A stretch of DNA of 60,379 bases from NCBI GenBank assembly GCA_024699605.1, contig JAILPJ010000058.1, positions 1 to 60,379 on the forward strand, given 5' to 3'. The notes under the pieces are model-generated. The model was not told where the DNA came from. It searched no databases and saw nothing but the letters and a program-made list of their open reading frames with translations. This document shows positions 18,487-27,301 of this stretch, one piece after another. This DNA comes from Desulfovibrio sp. GTDB lineage: Bacteria; Desulfobacterota; Desulfovibrionia; Desulfovibrionales; Desulfovibrionaceae. The stretch's first letter is position 1, and every line of letters starts with the position of its first letter. The position numbers and the translations under genes are program-made.

Positions 18487-19356
18487 ATGTCCAGCATTTC
18501 AGCCGCCCTCACCCAGACCAGTCAGGAATTCTCCCAGGCTCTCGCTGCCAAGAGCAAGACTGGCGACAATATGGACAAGGAAGATTTTCTGATGCTCCTT
18601 GTCACCCAGTTCCAGTATCAGGATCCCCTCAATCCCATGGAGGATCAGGAATTTGTCGCCCAGATGGCACAGTTCTCAAGCCTTGAACAGCTCATGAACC
18701 TGAATACGTCCATGGAGGGTCTGACCAGTGCCACGGAAAACCAGCAGATGGTCAATGCCACGTCCTACATTGGCAAGCAGGTCAGTGTCTCGGGCAATAC
18801 CATCGGCAAGGTCACGGCTGCTGACGGCACAACAAGTATCAGCACCTTCCGCTATGCCTTTGGCGACGACGTCCGCGAAGGTGTGCTCTCCGTGATGGAC
18901 AGCAATGGCAATACCGTCTACACAGAAGCCCTGGGAGGCAAGACCGCCGGTACCACCTTTGAATTCAAGTGGAACGGTCTCAACGACAAGGGCCTGAGCG
19001 CAGCCGACGGCACCTACACCGTTTCCCTGGCGGCTTACAATAGCGCAGGCGAAGCTGTCCTCTCCGATCAGGTGGTGGATGCCACGGTGACCAGTGTGGT
19101 CAAAACCGACAATACGGTCTTCATTGGCCTGGACGGCGGTCAGACCATGGAATTGGCCAATGTCCGTCAGGTTTCACAGCTCACGCAAAGCCCAAGCGCA
19201 CAGGATCAGAATAGCGGAAATCAGAGCAAAGACAATCCAAGCAAGGACAATCAGACGCAGGCGCCCAAGCAGACCTTGACGACGCAAACAAGCGAAGAAA
19301 CGGCCGCCCAAAGCGATGAAGCAGCTACCCAAAGCGAAGAAAGCGGCAATACCTAA
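18487..19356 (+). CDS. flgD: Flagellar hook assembly protein FlgD (hook cap)
   Basis: The 289-residue product has the FlgD N-terminal signature FLMLLVTQFQYQDPLNPMED and the QFSSLEQLMNLN helix, then the Tudor/Ig-like core with FKWNGLNDKG. A polar tail of about 50 residues rich in Gln, Asn, Thr and Glu is added after the conserved end. FlgD caps the growing hook. GGAG precedes the ATG. The hook gene flgE, its usual follower, is absent; a terminator and a GT9 gene come next. Confidence 0.93.
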   Translation: MSSISAALTQTSQEFSQALAAKSKTGDNMDKEDFLMLLVTQFQYQDPLNPMEDQEFVAQMAQFSSLEQLMNLNTSMEGLTSATENQQMVNATSYIGKQVSVSGNTIGKVTAADGTTSISTFRYAFGDDVREGVLSVMDSNGNTVYTEALGGKTAGTTFEFKWNGLNDKGLSAADGTYTVSLAAYNSAGEAVLSDQVVDATVTSVVKTDNTVFIGLDGGQTMELANVRQVSQLTQSPSAQDQNSGNQSKDNPSKDNQTQAPKQTLTTQTSEETAAQSDEAATQSEESGNT

Positions 19357-19392
19357 AAAAAGGGGGGGGGATCATCCCCCCCCTTTTTTTTT
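19354..19392 (+). terminator. Rho-independent terminator after flgD
   Basis: The hairpin pairs aaaaaaagggggggggg with cccccccccttttttt around a five-base loop, ending in a T-run. It begins in the flgD stop codon and closely resembles the terminator at 3191-3231. Confidence 0.9.
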
Positions 19393-19487
19393 GTCAGGCA
19401 TACGATGTTGGCTCTTCCCCTTGGCAGGCACAAGAGGTAATCTGGCAAAAAGCCTCCAACCTTTTGCCATTGCCGGAGCTCTTGCCC

Positions 19488-20738
19488 ATGGAAGAATACC
19501 TGGTCATACAGGCCGCCCGTTTCGGCGATCTGGTTCAGACCAAACGTCTGATCCTTTCCCTGCAAAGACAAGGCCATGTGCATCTGCTCGTCGATGAGGG
19601 GCTGCGATCTCTGGCTGAACGCCTCTATCCGCAAAGCCAAATCCACTGTCTGCGCTTCCATGCGGGCAAGCTCCAAGCCCATGCGCTTAAACGGGATCTT
19701 GAACATCTCGCCTCTCTGCCCGTCACAGACGTTTTCAACTGCAACTGTTCACTTCTCAGCACAACGGTCTGCCGGCTCTTTGACCGGGAGCAGATCAAGG
19801 GCTACCGCCCACCACAGCTTGGCCGTGGCATTGAACGCTCAGAGCTCTTGCGCTATGTGGCCCGCCTGACCAAAAAACGAGCCCAGGCCGCCTTCAATCT
19901 CGTCGATGTCTGGGCGCATCTCACCCCCAATCCCATCCCCCCTGAAAGCGTCAACCCTAAGGCCCAGGGCCAGGGCTCAGGTCTTGGCGTAGTCCTCGCC
20001 GGTCAGGAAGCCCGGAGATCTCTGCCGCCAGAACTGCTCGCCGATCTGATCCGCGTCTACGTCAATATCCACCACTTTCGCCGTATCGTGTTCTTGGGAA
20101 CTGATCGCGAAAAAAAAGCAGGGCACATGCTTCGACGTGCCCTGCCAGGCAATCTGCAAAAGCTGATCGACGATCTCTGCGGGAAAACCGACTTTGCCGC
20201 TCTCGCAGAAGCCCTGCAAGGCCTGGATCTTGTGCTGACTCCCGATACCGGTTCCATGCACCTCTGTGCCCATCTGGGCGTTCCGGTACGAGCCTTTTTT
20301 CTCTCCTCAGCCCTCTGCCACGAAACAGGCCCCTATGGTCTGGGGCACGGAATCTGGCAGGTCCAGACGCCTTGTGCGCCTTGCCTTGAGCAGGCCCCCT
20401 GCACAGAGCATCTGGCCTGTCTTAGCCCTCTCCAAAGCCGGGAATTTCTCCGCGCCGTAAGCCTCATGGAACAAGACGGAACAAAAGAGGTGCCATTGCC
20501 CTGCCATCTCCAGTATTATCAGAACACCTTTGATAGCCTTGGGGTCAGAGCAAGACTTGTGGCCGGGATTGATCCGTGGCAAGCTGAGCGCGACTATATC
20601 CGCCAGTTTCTGCACAGCCTGATTTTCCATGAAGTGCTTGGCAAAAAACCCAAGCTTCCGGTAGAGCACAAAGCCTCCCTGGACGAGCTGTTCTGCCACG
20701 ACTCCGACTGGATGCTTCCGCCGAAACGTTTTGCCTAG
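19488..20738 (+). CDS. Glycosyltransferase family 9 protein
   Basis: The 416-residue product starts at ATG 19488 with CCGGAG ten bases before. It begins EEYLVIQAARFGDLVQTKRL and carries the GT9 signature TPDTGSMHLCAHLGVPV near residue 255. A cysteine cluster (CAPCLEQAPC) follows, as in the other GT9 protein at 15106. This suggests the two share a domain plan and probably a pathway. Likely a cytoplasmic sugar transferase for surface or flagellar glycan; acceptor unknown. Confidence 0.85.
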   Translation: MEEYLVIQAARFGDLVQTKRLILSLQRQGHVHLLVDEGLRSLAERLYPQSQIHCLRFHAGKLQAHALKRDLEHLASLPVTDVFNCNCSLLSTTVCRLFDREQIKGYRPPQLGRGIERSELLRYVARLTKKRAQAAFNLVDVWAHLTPNPIPPESVNPKAQGQGSGLGVVLAGQEARRSLPPELLADLIRVYVNIHHFRRIVFLGTDREKKAGHMLRRALPGNLQKLIDDLCGKTDFAALAEALQGLDLVLTPDTGSMHLCAHLGVPVRAFFLSSALCHETGPYGLGHGIWQVQTPCAPCLEQAPCTEHLACLSPLQSREFLRAVSLMEQDGTKEVPLPCHLQYYQNTFDSLGVRARLVAGIDPWQAERDYIRQFLHSLIFHEVLGKKPKLPVEHKASLDELFCHDSDWMLPPKRFA

Positions 20739-20768
20739 TCATAGGCCAATTGTCAGGAGAAATGAGAT

Positions 20769-22037
20769 ATGCCCGAAAATTTACGGGTACTGGTCGTTCT
20801 GCCGATGTACGGCGGCTCTCTTCCCATAGGACGTTACTGTGTTCGGGCTCTGGAGTCTTTGGGCATCTGTCTGCGTGTTTTTGAAGCGCCTGAATTCTAT
20901 TCAGCCTTTACGGGCTTACGCCGGCTCGACCTTGCGCCTGAGATGATCAGCTCTCTGGAGCATTCCTTCCTGCAGCTTGTGGGTCAGGCCATCTTTGCGC
21001 ATGTGCAGTCTTTTGAGCCCCACCTCGTACTGGCCATGGCTCAGGCTCCCATGGGCAAAAATCTTTTGCTGCGCCTGAAACGCCTGGGCATCAGGACAGC
21101 CATGTGGTTTGTGGAAGATTATGCCCTTTTTCAGTACTGGAAGCTCTATGCGCCCCTCTACGACCTCTTCTGTGTCATTCAAAAAGAACCGTTTTTTGAG
21201 GAATTAGCGGCTATCGGACAAAAGCAGGTCCTCTATCTGCCACTGGCAGCCCAGCCCGATTTTCACACAGCCTATACGCTCACAAGCGAGGAACGCAAGG
21301 ACTATCAGGCCGACATCGCCTTTCTGGGTGCGGGCTACCCCAACCGACGTCTGGCCTTCCGCCCACTTGCGGGAAAAAACTTCAAGATCTGGGGTTCGGA
21401 CTGGGACGGCGAAGAATTGCTTGCGGGCAATATTCAACGTCAGGGCCAGCGTATCTCAGCCGAAGAAAGCCGGAAAATCTATTGCGCGAGCACCATCAAT
21501 CTCAATTTGCATTCCAGTGTGCACACCGATTCCCTGGTCAGCCACGGAGACTTTGTCAATCCCAGGACCTTTGAACTTGCGGCCATGGGGGCTTTTCAGC
21601 TGGTGGACAAACGCCGTCTTTTGCCTGAGCTTTTTACCGATGAGGAAATGGCGACGTTCGACACGGTGGAAGAAATGTACAGCAAAATCGAGTATTATCT
21701 GCATCACCCAAAAGAACGCGCAGCCATCACGGCCAAAGCCCAAAAACGGGTTTTGGCCTGTCACACCTACGCCCAGCGCATGCAGACCCTTCTGGCCTAT
21801 CTTGAAAAAAACCTGGGCTTTCCCAACTTTGCGCAGGATCAGCCAAAGGCGGCCAAAGAGGATGATCCAACAGCCCAAGCCATTGATCAGCTTTTGCAAA
21901 AACTTGCCGCTGGCCCCAATGCCAGCTTTGAGGAAGTTGTTTCGCGTGTTCGCCGACAAAGCGGCCGTCTCTCACCCACAGAAACGAGCCTGCTCTTTCT
22001 CGATGAGTGGCGTAAACTCTATCTGCCGGGCAGATAG
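20769..22037 (+). CDS. CgeB-like glycosyltransferase
   Basis: The 422-residue product has AGGAGA before the ATG. It has TAMWFVEDYALFQYWKLYAPL, FLGAGYPNRRL, NLNLHSSVHTDS, NPRTFELAAMGAFQLVD and [16 protein letters not shown], the CgeB-type acceptor and nucleotide-sugar regions. The last 70 residues are a helical tail. It follows the GT9 gene by 30 bp, mirroring the CgeB/GT9 pair at 13424-16503. Two pairs around fliK-flgD suggest stepwise glycan building. Confidence 0.82.
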   Translation: MPENLRVLVVLPMYGGSLPIGRYCVRALESLGICLRVFEAPEFYSAFTGLRRLDLAPEMISSLEHSFLQLVGQAIFAHVQSFEPHLVLAMAQAPMGKNLLLRLKRLGIRTAMWFVEDYALFQYWKLYAPLYDLFCVIQKEPFFEELAAIGQKQVLYLPLAAQPDFHTAYTLTSEERKDYQADIAFLGAGYPNRRLAFRPLAGKNFKIWGSDWDGEELLAGNIQRQGQRISAEESRKIYCASTINLNLHSSVHTDSLVSHGDFVNPRTFELAAMGAFQLVDKRRLLPELFTDEEMATFDTVEEMYSKIEYYLHHPKERAAITAKAQKRVLACHTYAQRMQTLLAYLEKNLGFPNFAQDQPKAAKEDDPTAQAIDQLLQKLAAGPNASFEEVVSRVRRQSGRLSPTETSLLFLDEWRKLYLPGR

Positions 22038-22180
22038 GCAGCGTACAGCTGGCCTCAGGCACAAGCTGATGGCCGACCCGCGCCTTTCGCCCACCAAAGC
22101 CCTGACGCTTTTCGCCCATAACAATACCATGACACCTGGTCTTTTACCTGGTCTCCGTTTTCGGGAAGAGGTTTCATACC

Positions 22181-24616
22181 ATGCGTAATCCTTTTTGCAT
22201 CGCCTTCTTTTGCTTGGTCTTCTTCGCGTCTGCCTTGGTCTGCAGTTTTTCTTACGCAGCCAAGGAGAGTCAAGAAGCCCCAACCACAAGTGCCACCAAA
22301 GCAGAAGAAAAGGATAGCCCTGACCAGGACGCTATGGATGAAGAGGCCAGGCTCAAGGCCGAGGACACTGAACGCAAAAAAGAAACCGTCCGTCACGCCT
22401 GGGCTTCGCAGCTGAATATGCTGAAAGCCTTTCGAGAGTCGGCAGAGCAGCTGAATCTGAAGGCTGACGGCATGGAAATGCAGCTGGAAAAAGACTTCGC
22501 CCACTGCGAGGATGAAGTGCGTCGTTTAACCGTGCTGGCCCAGACGTATAAGGATTGGAGTAATCCCATGGAAGCTGTGAATCGCAGTATCAAGCACTTC
22601 CTTTGGGATTTACGGGAAATCGTTGCGCCATTGGATGAAGGAGCAAAGGATTTACGACGGAGACTGGAGAGAGTCCGCCCCATTGAAGAGAATTTATCAA
22701 CACTTTTGGGCAAACGCGGACACAATGCAGAGATTGAGGCTTTTATCAAGGATGTCGTACGCACGCGCAAGACGCTGGAAACGGTGCTGACGCGCTATGA
22801 AACGGCTCTTGAGCCCTTTACCAACATGATTCAGCGCCTTGAAGAGACCCAGGCCTCCATTGCGGAGAGACTTCCTGAACTCTGGAAGAGCTACTATCTC
22901 CAACCGCCCTTGGCCTGGCTTTCGGAAAAAACCTGGCGCAATTTTTCACGCCGTATGCATTACGCCATTGACGGCCTGAAACTGCGACTGCCTGTGGAGC
23001 TCCCCATCACCATCGATCAGTGGCGCACAGCGGGTCTGCGTTTTGTACTCAGTCTGACCCTCAGTCTCGTGCTGGGCTTTCTGATGCACCGGGCCTGGTT
23101 TCGGGGAAGCACCGATCCCACGGCTCGACACCTGTTCTTTGTCAGTCTTCCCTGGCTGCTCTTTGGTGTCTGTCTGCTTGTGAGCTCCATATCCGCTTCT
23201 GGCGACGTTTTTCGGGTTTTCTTGGCGCTCGGCAATCTCTGTGCCATTCTTGGGATAACGCTCCTGGCCTGGGATCTTCGGCGCATGGGGCATGACGATG
23301 TTCCAGCCCAGGCCTCTCCCTTGCTGAGGCTCATGCCGTTGACCTTTGCCGCCTATATCTTGCTCTATCTGCCGCTGATCCGGCCCATCCTCCTGGTGAC
23401 ATGGCTTTTCTGCCTGATCGCAACGCTCATCTGGAGACGCTTTTGGCCACCGCTTGCTATCGCGCCCCTCCAGCTCGAAGACTACGTACGCAGTACTGAC
23501 GGCGTCATTCTCTGGATCTGTCTCTTTCTCACCCTCGCAGGACTGCACATCATCAGCCTAATTTTTTATCTGCTCTTCTCTTCCTTCTGTTTAGCCACCC
23601 AGTTAAGTCTTGGCGGTATTGCCAGGATCAACTACCTCAACGAGCACTTGCCAAGCCAGGGGCCACAGGCAGTCTTTGCGAGCCTTTTGGTTGCCTTGGC
23701 AGCCCCCCTGATGCTCATCGCAGCCTTTGTTTCTGTCCTGCTTTGGGTTGGGACATTACCCGGCGGCATGGTGCTGATCCTGGAATATTTTTTCAAGAAT
23801 GTGCGCATTGGTTCCACACAGTTTAATCTGCTTTCCATTCTTGCCATTATCAGCCTTTTCTTTCTCACCCGCGCCGCTGTGATTATGGGAACCCGTTTTC
23901 TGAAACGTCTCCCCGGTCAAGGTCTGAATATTGATTCTTCGCTGATCCAGCCGGCACAAACCGCGTTTACCTATGGGGCCTGGGCGATTTTTGGACTCTT
24001 TGTCTTACGCTCCCTTGGCATGGAACTCAGTAACCTGGCCATGGTTGCCGGTGGTCTTTCCGTGGGTATCGGTTTTGGTATGCAGGCCATTGTCAGTAAT
24101 TTCATTTCAGGCCTGCTCTTGATCTTCGGTCGTATGCTGCAGGTTGGAGACGTCGTCGAAGTGGGAGGCGTCACCGGGCGCGTCCGCAAAATTTCGGTTC
24201 GCGACACCATGGTGGAAACCTATGATAATGCCCTGATCTATATTCCCAATTCAGAATTTATTTCCAAGCAGCTGGTCAATTGGACTCGTAACAATCCAAC
24301 GGTTCGTATCAATATTCCCATTGGCGTGGCCTATGGAACAGATACGGGGCTTGTCATGAAGACCCTGATTGCTGTGGCCAATGCCAATTCGTCGGTCTTG
24401 AAGTACCCGCCTCCATCGGTGGCTTTCAATGATTTCGGTGATAATGCCCTGCATTTTGTCCTCTACTGCTGGATTACAAAATATGATATCCGTGTCAGTA
24501 CAGCCACAGCCTTACGGCTTGACATTGAAAAGGAGTTTAGAAATGCAGGCATAGAAATCGCTTTCCCGCAAATGGATATCCATGTGAAGGAAATTCAGGA
24601 GAAAAAGGCCGAATAA
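22181..24616 (+). CDS. Large MscS-family mechanosensitive channel (MscK/MscM-like)
   Basis: The 811-residue product has a signal peptide (residues 1-27), a periplasmic helical region to about 270, and roughly ten membrane segments. The MscS pore and beta domain follow at 610-720 (VAGGLSVGIGFGMQAIVSNF, GDVVEVGGVTGRV, IYIPNSEF, VNWTRNNPTVRI). The pore helix is Gly/Ala-rich as in MscS. It releases solutes on osmotic downshock. GAAGAGG precedes the ATG. It lies 143 bp from the glycosyltransferase gene and probably has its own promoter. Confidence 0.92.
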   Translation: MRNPFCIAFFCLVFFASALVCSFSYAAKESQEAPTTSATKAEEKDSPDQDAMDEEARLKAEDTERKKETVRHAWASQLNMLKAFRESAEQLNLKADGMEMQLEKDFAHCEDEVRRLTVLAQTYKDWSNPMEAVNRSIKHFLWDLREIVAPLDEGAKDLRRRLERVRPIEENLSTLLGKRGHNAEIEAFIKDVVRTRKTLETVLTRYETALEPFTNMIQRLEETQASIAERLPELWKSYYLQPPLAWLSEKTWRNFSRRMHYAIDGLKLRLPVELPITIDQWRTAGLRFVLSLTLSLVLGFLMHRAWFRGSTDPTARHLFFVSLPWLLFGVCLLVSSISASGDVFRVFLALGNLCAILGITLLAWDLRRMGHDDVPAQASPLLRLMPLTFAAYILLYLPLIRPILLVTWLFCLIATLIWRRFWPPLAIAPLQLEDYVRSTDGVILWICLFLTLAGLHIISLIFYLLFSSFCLATQLSLGGIARINYLNEHLPSQGPQAVFASLLVALAAPLMLIAAFVSVLLWVGTLPGGMVLILEYFFKNVRIGSTQFNLLSILAIISLFFLTRAAVIMGTRFLKRLPGQGLNIDSSLIQPAQTAFTYGAWAIFGLFVLRSLGMELSNLAMVAGGLSVGIGFGMQAIVSNFISGLLLIFGRMLQVGDVVEVGGVTGRVRKISVRDTMVETYDNALIYIPNSEFISKQLVNWTRNNPTVRINIPIGVAYGTDTGLVMKTLIAVANANSSVLKYPPPSVAFNDFGDNALHFVLYCWITKYDIRVSTATALRLDIEKEFRNAGIEIAFPQMDIHVKEIQEKKAE

Positions 24617-24639
24617 ACGGATCGCCTTCGATGTCTTTT

Positions 24640-25065
24640 GGCCTCTTAAGACGGACCGACTTCCTAGGCGTTTTTCCATACTTCTTTTGAAACCGCTCAG
24701 CTGGCAGCCGGGATAGAAGGCGTAGGCGCTGTAGCGCATGAGCGCGAAATCAAAGGCCGAGGGGGGCTTCTTCGTGAAGATCTGCCGGGCCAGCTGACGG
24801 GGCGGGGTGTCGCGCCGCCTTCGGCGGAAAGGGCACGCGGGCGTGGCGATCCTATTCGCCTGGCTTCAGATTGCGCGACGCTTCCGGGCCGTTCCCACCT
24901 CTGGATTGTCCGCAGATATATCTTACAGGGTCACGGGACTGAGGAGGCTGCCCTCCGTGTGTCTTTAATCTGATATCAACGTAGTTCATAAGAACTGAGA
25001 CTGGTCAACCGGCTCTAAAGCATTTGGCTTTTACAAGCTTCGTCCGAAAGGCGCGAGGTAATTGA
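24640..25065. other. GC-rich relic, no intact gene
   Basis: This stretch is visibly richer in G+C than its surroundings. On the minus strand a frame is open through DTPPRQLARQIFTKKPPSAF and MRYSAYAFYPGCQLSG, roughly 24870 down to 24660, without a start signal. It looks like the end or middle of a foreign gene. FYPGC recalls the cysteine motif of HdrB/CCG-type Fe-S proteins, but this is too short to assign. From 24900 to 25065 nothing was recognised. Confidence 0.35.
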
Positions 25066-25168
25066 CTGCTTCGCCACTTTCGCACGGAGATCATCGTCGT
25101 CGTTTATCGTCGCGATGTGCTTCCCATGCCTCGCAATCCAGGCCGCAATAGGCTACATACTCTTTCAT
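25066..25168 (-). pseudogene. Truncated, frameshifted DUF3795-type gene
   Basis: From ATG 25168 it reads MKEYVAYCGLDCEAWEAH and stops after a few codons. In the neighbouring frame it continues with IATINDDDDLRAKVAKQ before similarity ends near 25066. This matches the N-terminus of DUF3795 zinc-binding proteins (usually IAYCGLDCxxCxA). One of the paired cysteines is changed to Trp, there is one frameshift, and the rest is missing. Confidence 0.65.
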
Positions 25169-25175
25169 CAGAACC

Positions 25176-26123
25176 TCAGGCGCAATTCCCTTCTGCATAC
25201 CTGGCAAAGCCGGCACGCAATTCCCTTGCGAAATACCGCAGATAGGTCTGGTCAAATTCACTGCCGAAGAAGAGCTTCTGCCGATAGCCATTGGCGTTGT
25301 CTTTATACAGGCAGCCCTCCACTTTGATGTGCCCGCAATGATCGGCTGAGAATTCCAGATACCCCTCGGAATAGGGCTCGTCCAATCGCGCGGAGCCGCT
25401 GAGGGATTCATAGAGTTTGTCGAGCCGTACGGAAAATCCTGCCAAATCCCTCGCGTCGACATCCATGACGCACCGCCCGGAGAAGCCGTCGCTTGAAACC
25501 GCAAGCCACAACGTGGTGTTGACCGGGTAGCGCAGATCCTGCTGATGGACTGCCGCCGTGAGCTCCAGGAGAAAGCCGTCTGCTTGCAGGCGGTGGATTT
25601 TTTTTCGTATGGATGTCTTAACCGGCCTGGCGTCTATTCCAACCGGGACATTGTTCTTCAGAAAGCTTTCCAGTATCTCGGACGTGGTGCTGTATACGTC
25701 TATTTCATCCTTGAACTCGTAGGCGCAATAGAGAAGGCCGTTTTCGCCGACGTAGACGACGGCCGGGTACGAATAGCCTATGTCGCCGACGGGGCAAACT
25801 TTCTGCTTCGCGACTTCCCTGACCGAATCAATGTCCGTCATGGCGTCGTTGAGCCGTCTCAGCGCTTCTTCTTCCACATCATGGGACGCGTAGCAGAACA
25901 GAGAGACATCCCTGTTGAAGCGTGAATCGCTCAAGACCAGATAATACTCTCTGAAGACGCCGCCGTAGCGCTTGTAAAACGCAATGGCGGACGGCAGCAA
26001 GGGAATTTTCGCTTTTTCGTACGCGCGGCAAAATCGCGCGAGCTCTTCTTCGCTCACTTCGGTGCGCGCCAGGCGTATCGCCTCATCGAGCCTTTCTTTC
26101 AGCGTTCCGCTCAGTTCGATCAT
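25176..26123 (-). CDS. Orphan two-domain polymorphic-toxin immunity protein (SUKH-like plus WapI-like)
   Basis: The 315-residue product starts at ATG 26123 (MIELSGTLKERL); the upstream open frame lacks conserved features. Residues 15-170 resemble SUKH-family immunity proteins: AIAFYKRYGGVF, VCPVGDIGYSYPAVVYVGE and LLYCAYEFKDEIDVYSTT. Residues 200-310 resemble WapI-type immunity proteins, with SADHCGHIKVEGCL and DQTYLRYFARELRAGF. Such proteins neutralise contact-delivered nuclease or other toxins. No toxin gene is in the window. Base composition and broken neighbours suggest acquisition. Confidence 0.55.
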   Translation of the reverse strand: MIELSGTLKERLDEAIRLARTEVSEEELARFCRAYEKAKIPLLPSAIAFYKRYGGVFREYYLVLSDSRFNRDVSLFCYASHDVEEEALRRLNDAMTDIDSVREVAKQKVCPVGDIGYSYPAVVYVGENGLLYCAYEFKDEIDVYSTTSEILESFLKNNVPVGIDARPVKTSIRKKIHRLQADGFLLELTAAVHQQDLRYPVNTTLWLAVSSDGFSGRCVMDVDARDLAGFSVRLDKLYESLSGSARLDEPYSEGYLEFSADHCGHIKVEGCLYKDNANGYRQKLFFGSEFDQTYLRYFARELRAGFARYAEGNCA

Positions 26124-26369
26124 GGAAACTCGCCTTTTCAGTCTTTCACGATCATAGGAGGGCCAGGACCGCCACATGTCCCGTTTCAGCGTAATTGACG
26201 CCGTAGTAGTGTAGTGCCTCACCCGGCGCATGGCTTGATTGTCACAACGCAAAATGATGTGGCAGGCGATTGCGAACTATCACACAGCTCTCCCAGATAA
26301 TAAAGAAGATGAGAGCGTTGCCATCGCAAAGGACAGCCGTTGACTCCATTCTTTTTGTGCAATAGGATT

Positions 26370-26384
26370 TTCCTAAAATAGGAA
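26370..26384. promoter_or_regulatory. Candidate operator of the toxin-antitoxin pair
   Basis: Perfect inverted repeat TTCCTA-aaa-TAGGAA ends eight bases before the antitoxin ATG and overlaps its Shine-Dalgarno (AGGAAGGG). A further TAGGA lies at 26363. Position fits autorepression by the antitoxin. Confidence 0.4.
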
Positions 26385-26391
26385 GGGAAAA

Positions 26392-26670
26392 ATGATCACT
26401 CAGCCGACTGTCAAGACTATTGGGGCAAATGGGCAGATTTCGCTCGGAAAGGAGTTTGCCGGGCAACAGGTCCTCATCGAGGCGCCTGAATCAGGGGTCT
26501 GGCTCATCCGCACAGCAGACGTGATTCCACACAATGAGCGCTGGCTCCATGAACCGAAGCAACGGGAGAGGCTGGATGCCGCTCTGGCGTGGGCAGTCGA
26601 GCATGGCGCTTCCGCAGCGAATGCGGATGAAATTTTGGACCGCCTTGCGCGTGAGGATGATGATGCCTGA
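26392..26670 (+). CDS. Antitoxin-like protein of a type II toxin-antitoxin pair
   Basis: The 92-residue product begins with a short AbrB-like beta region (TVKTIGANGQISLGKEFAGQ, then VWLIRTADVIPHNERWLH), a pattern known from small antitoxins. A helical C-terminus (DEILDRLAREDDDA) follows that would wrap the toxin. Strong AGGAAGGG before the ATG. It overlaps the toxin gene by 8 bp, so the antitoxin is translated first and the pair is coupled. Confidence 0.65.
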   Translation: MITQPTVKTIGANGQISLGKEFAGQQVLIEAPESGVWLIRTADVIPHNERWLHEPKQRERLDAALAWAVEHGASAANADEILDRLAREDDDA

Positions 26671-26980
26671 CGACCAGAAGGTTCTGCTTGACCTCAACAA
26701 TGTCATTTTCCAGGAAGGCCTTTTCGCTCTGCCAAAAGATGAGAAAGTGGCGGTCTTGAACACCTTGCGGAAGATTCGTTCCATGACATGGCGAGACGTG
26801 TATCGGGACAAGGGGCTCAGGTGGGAAAAAATCGCAAGTGTGAAACCACCGTCTGGCATCCCCGCCATCTATTCACTGAGAGCAACCCGCTCCTGTCGGG
26901 CAACGGCGTTCAGGGAAGGGGGCTTCATGCGTTTCCTGACCATCACGGCAGACCATGATGCGGCTTATGGAGGGAAATGA
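26663..26980 (+). CDS. RelE/ParE-like toxin partner
   Basis: The 105-residue product is start-ambiguous among three consecutive ATGs (26657, 26660, 26663). 26663 is chosen for best spacing from GAGG. It has VLLDLNNVIFQEGLFALPKD, RDKGLRWEKIASVKPPSG and IYSLRATRSCRATAFREGGF, then LTITADHDAAYG. These match a family of small basic toxins paired with the preceding antitoxin type. It probably cleaves mRNA at the ribosome or binds RNA (inferred from RelE-like fold). Appears intact. Confidence 0.6.
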   Translation: MPDDQKVLLDLNNVIFQEGLFALPKDEKVAVLNTLRKIRSMTWRDVYRDKGLRWEKIASVKPPSGIPAIYSLRATRSCRATAFREGGFMRFLTITADHDAAYGGK

Positions 26981-27158
26981 GCACCTCTCGTTTCTACGTT
27001 GTCGAACGGTAAATTTTCATCATCGCATCACAAATACACCTTCGGGAGGTGCGAGCAATGCCACGTATTCGGGGCTATCTGACTTTTGCAAGGCACTTTT
27101 TTTTCTGAGTTGAGGGATAACAATGCAAACAGTTCGGGTCTTTTGCACGAAAAAACGC

Positions 27159-27193
27159 CCAAGAAGAGCCGGCTCGGATCTTGCTCTTCTTGG
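27159..27193. repeat. Perfect 11-bp inverted repeat
   Basis: ccaagaagagc (27159-27169) and gctcttcttgg (27183-27193) are separated by 13 bases. No T-run follows, so it is not a standard terminator. It may be an operator or the tip of a decayed element. The rest of 26981-27301 shows no gene. Confidence 0.6.
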
Positions 27194-27301
27194 ACGAACA
27201 CGCTAGACCGAAAGATGGATGACCCCATTTCGGGGGGGGGATGGCGCACCGCTCTTTTCTTGAGTGCGTTTACTGAGCGTTTTGATTACCAGCACGAACG
27301 C

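Noticed and set aside
24617-25065. tRNA, SRP or 6S RNA gene in the GC-rich stretch
   Set aside because: No cloverleaf, SRP core or 6S bubble pattern could be drawn.
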